From the NCBI GenBank assembly GCA_017468395.1, contig JAFUIR010000016.1, forward strand, positions 62,001 through 126,000: DNA of 64,000 bases. The letters are read 5' to 3'. How positions within the stretch are numbered: position 1 is the stretch's first letter; each line of letters begins with the position of its first letter. A program made the position numbers and the translations under genes. The DNA comes from Lachnospiraceae bacterium. Its GTDB lineage: Bacteria > Bacillota > Clostridia > Lachnospirales > Lachnospiraceae. The notes under the pieces are model-generated. The model did not search any database, was not told where the DNA came from, and saw nothing but the letters and a program-made list of their open reading frames with translations. Below, in pieces: positions 61,993-64,000 of this stretch.

Positions 61993-62588
61993 TAGAAGTT
62001 GAAAAACTTGGAGTTGGCGAGGTGCGACAGATGAAGGATATGAAGTGGTAAAATCTGTTGAAATGGGAGAGAATAGGAGATTTTTCTAAATAAATTCCAA
62101 TATCGTAAATTTGATTTGGTTTGGATAATTAATCGGGGGTGAGTAACAAATCCAACTAAAATAAGAAAAATAGAGAAATAGTCGGGGGTAAAGAGGGTTA
62201 ACCCCCGACCGAAATGAGAAAATCAGCAGATTAGTCGGGAAAAAATGAGGTTGAACCCCGACTGGAATGGAAAAACCAGTAGATTAGTCGGGAAAAAAGA
62301 GGGTTACCCCCCGACTGGAATGGAAAAACCAGCAGATTAGTCGGGAAAAAAGAAGATTATCCCCCGACTGAAATAAGAAACCTAGAAGTTTAGTCTGGAA
62401 AGAAGAGAGTTTCTCTTTGAATGGACAGCAAAATTGTATGGGATTGATGCAATTATACAAATTTTGAATTTAGTCGAGTTTTTTTGCGAGGGAGATAAAC
62501 CGGACGGACAAAAATGAATTTTAAAAGTCAAGATTTTATTTCTTTTGAAGTGTATCATTTAAGCATACAGAAGAAAGGAAGTGAATGT
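61993..62588. other. 596-nt gene-free region between GH5 and AraC genes
   Basis: No convincing coding frame is seen on either strand. The first ~140 nt show no clear feature. From ~62131 to ~62440 lies the 53-bp tandem repeat array described separately. The last ~120 nt are AT-rich and should hold the AraC-type gene's promoter; no confident -35/-10 pair was found. Confidence 0.8.
62181..62392. repeat. 53-bp tandem repeats, each with an inverted repeat
   Basis: Four units start at 62181, 62234, 62287 and 62340 (GTCGGG), exactly 53 bp apart; a degenerate fifth begins at 62393 and a degenerate copy precedes at ~62132. In each unit GTCGGG pairs with CCCGAC ~20 nt later (a 29-nt hairpin), followed by a similar 24-nt spacer (pattern TGGAATGGAAAAACCAGCAG). 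Spacers are conserved, so it is not a CRISPR. Confidence 0.93.
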
Positions 62589-63488
62589 ATGGAGTGGCTA
62601 ACGGCAGTCAGAAAATCAATTGATTACATAGAGGGACATTTGAGCGATAACATCAGTGCGCAGGATGTGGCAGATCAAGTGTATGTATCCCAACTGCATT
62701 TTCAAAGAGGTTTTTTGATTATGACAGGTTATTCAGTGTCAGAGTATATTCGTAATCGTAAGTTATATCTTGCAGCGCTTGAACTAAAAAGTGCAGATAG
62801 GAAAATAATCGATGTAGCATATGATTATGGATATGATACGCCGGATAGTTTTACAAAAGCGTTTACAAGATTTCATGGGACTACACCTATGCAGGTAAAG
62901 CAAGGAGAGAATATCAGAACCTTTCTTCCGTTGAATATTAACGTTACGGTTCAAGGAGGAGATAAAATGAACTATAAAATTACAAAAATGTTTGGGTTTA
63001 AAGTGATTGGTTTTGCAAGAGAATTTTCTTTTGATACGGCATATGAGGAAATACCTAAATATTGGGACGAAATCTGTGAGAAGTATGCGGCTAATGTATA
63101 TGCCGGGAATCCTCCTGCAAATCCGCAGGAAAAGGCATTGATGGATAACTGTATAGGGGAGTTTGGTATTTGTATTGATGACGGAAAAGCATCAAGCAAG
63201 GGAAAATTTACTTATCTTATTGCAGGAAAGTATACCGGAGGAGAAGTTCCGGAAGGCATGATGTTGTATGAATTTGAGCAGGGAGAATGGGCGGTATTTG
63301 ACTGTGTAGGTGCAATTCCGGAGGCGTTACAGTCACTGAATACAAGAATATTCAAAGAGTGGCTTCCGGGAAATCCCGATTATGAGATTAGTGGCAATGC
63401 AAATGTGGAATGGTATGATTGTGTAAATGGAGAAAAGACAGATGCAGATTATCACAGTGCTATCTGGATTCCGGTAAAAAGAAAGTAG
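62589..63488 (+). CDS. AraC-family regulator with GyrI-like effector domain
   Basis: A 299-residue transcription factor. ATG 62589 is chosen because GAAAGGAAGTG precedes it and the HTH then starts close to the N-terminus (MEWLTAVRKSIDYIEGHLSD). Two helix-turn-helix motifs are visible, SAQDVADQVYVSQLHFQRGF and IIDVAYDYGYDTPDSFTKAF. From ~125 an effector-binding GyrI-like domain follows (MNYKITKMFGFKVIGFAREF ... YEFEQGEWAVFDCVGAI). Relatives bind hydrophobic or drug-like ligands. The target is unknown. Confidence 0.93.
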   Translation: MEWLTAVRKSIDYIEGHLSDNISAQDVADQVYVSQLHFQRGFLIMTGYSVSEYIRNRKLYLAALELKSADRKIIDVAYDYGYDTPDSFTKAFTRFHGTTPMQVKQGENIRTFLPLNINVTVQGGDKMNYKITKMFGFKVIGFAREFSFDTAYEEIPKYWDEICEKYAANVYAGNPPANPQEKALMDNCIGEFGICIDDGKASSKGKFTYLIAGKYTGGEVPEGMMLYEFEQGEWAVFDCVGAIPEALQSLNTRIFKEWLPGNPDYEISGNANVEWYDCVNGEKTDADYHSAIWIPVKRK

Positions 63489-63502
63489 TTATAGTGTTTG
63501 GC

Positions 63503-63538
63503 AAAAAGAGTAGGTTTAGTGTTAAACGTACTCTTTTT
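63503..63538 (+). terminator. Intrinsic terminator after the AraC-type gene
   Basis: AAAAAGAGTA-G-GTTTA pairs with TAAAC-G-TACTCTTTTT (one mismatch), with the T-run built into the 3' arm. Confidence 0.8.
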
Positions 63539-63683
63539 CCAATCAAATATACAAATGATACGAAATGACATTTTGATGGGATTTTCCATTTGTATCGGCA
63601 GAATAACAAAACCGTTTTGGATTAAGAGGTTATGTGGCTGTTATTTACACCTTTAAAATAAATTGATTAGAATGGAGAAGATA

Positions 63684-64000
63684 ATGGAGCTTATTATGCA
63701 ACCAACAAGTACAACATGTGGTCAGGCATGTATTGCTATGATTACAGGAAAAAGTATTGAAGAAGTGATACAGACAATGCGAACAGATGGACCAACAAGT
63801 ATAGGTCAACTGGTAGAAGCATTGGACTTTTATAAAATAAATCATGCTGAAAGAAATACTCGCATTTCAAAGAAAAATCCGGTTCCGTATAAGTATTCTA
63901 TTTTAACTGTTCATACGGATGCTGGTTATACACATTGGACTTTGTTATATGACGGTAAATATTTTGACCCCGAATTTGGCTTAGTTGAAGGGGAATATAC
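63684..64000 (+). CDS. C39-like cysteine peptidase or papain-like domain protein (3' truncated by window edge)
   Basis: An open frame from ATG 63684 (RBS GGAGAAG) runs off the window after ~105 codons. It begins MELIMQPTSTTCGQACIAMI, with a likely catalytic Cys after QPTSTTCGQ, and reaches HWTLLYDGKYFDPEFG, where His and Asp fit the papain-like/C39 triad. The family cleaves leader peptides or acts as an unspecific peptidase; no ABC domain or signal peptide is visible in the part present. Either assignment is tentative. Confidence 0.65.
   Translation, partial: MELIMQPTSTTCGQACIAMITGKSIEEVIQTMRTDGPTSIGQLVEALDFYKINHAERNTRISKKNPVPYKYSILTVHTDAGYTHWTLLYDGKYFDPEFGLVEGEY

Noticed and set aside
62181..62392. 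CRISPR array
   Set aside because: Regular 53-bp spacing and an inverted repeat suggest one, but the 24-nt spacers are conserved with each other and no cas genes are nearby.

Overview
The window looks like a chromosomal segment of a motile, anaerobic, polysaccharide-using Firmicute of class Clostridia, most likely family Lachnospiraceae. Grounds: PolC-type replicative polymerase, CodY, a Bacillus/Clostridium-type fla/che operon with FliY, CheC and CheD, strong AGGAGG ribosome binding sites, AT-rich intergenic DNA, a two-gene SufBC-like iron-sulfur system typical of anaerobes, and several surface glycan genes. Genus and species cannot be fixed from the sequence alone.

Layout. 1-3.9 kb: 3' end of polC, a tRNA-Glu(CTC), a DUF1508 protein, a small membrane protein and a HAD phosphatase. 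3.9-7.1 kb: topA and codY, with sigma-A promoters and CodY-box-like sites. 7.1-41.7 kb: one very long same-strand motility operon of about 35 genes: basal body, MS-ring and switch (flgB, flgC, fliE-fliJ, MotE/YlxF-like), hook (fliK, flgD, TIGR02530-type protein, flgE, flbD/swrD), stator (motA, motB), fliL, fliM, fliY, cheY, export gate (fliO, P, Q, R, flhB, flhA), flhF, flhG, a PilZ brake, chemotaxis (cheB, A, W, C, D), sigD, and a tail of poorly known genes (FapA-type DUF342, a 102-aa protein, a SwrB-like DUF6115 protein, a LysM/MltG-like anchored protein). Filament genes (fliC, fliD, fliS, flgK, flgL), flgM and cheR are absent. 41.7-43.9 kb: rpsB and tsf; EF-Ts carries an unusual insertion. 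44-45.6 kb: a soluble PocR-type chemoreceptor and a histidine phosphatase. 45.6-49.4 kb: a small lipoprotein, an intracellular GH43 glycosidase, and a SufC/SufB pair. 49.5-58.8 kb: an unusual transport operon with two very large solute-binding lipoproteins (propeller-like N-terminal half plus type-1 binding domain), two sugar-type permeases, an efflux-type membrane-fusion adaptor and a MacB-periplasmic-core-like protein without its own ATPase. 58.8-62 kb: YgjP-type metallopeptidase (minus strand), thiamine pyrophosphokinase and a secreted GH5 cellulase-like lipoprotein with a CBM. 62-62.6 kb: a noncoding tract of 53-bp tandem repeats, each with an inverted repeat. 62.6-64 kb: an AraC/GyrI-like regulator and the start of a C39-like cysteine peptidase.

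How it fits together. CodY (nutrient sensing) sits directly in front of the motility operon, and 13/15 matches to the CodY box lie before codY, before flgB and before the transport operon, suggesting a shared switch for foraging and glycan uptake. Inside the motility operon a sigma-D-type promoter before fliK would let SigD, encoded near the end of the same operon, amplify the hook, export and chemotaxis half. The strongest candidate for an undescribed system is the 49.5-58.8 kb operon that mixes importer and MacAB-type exporter parts.
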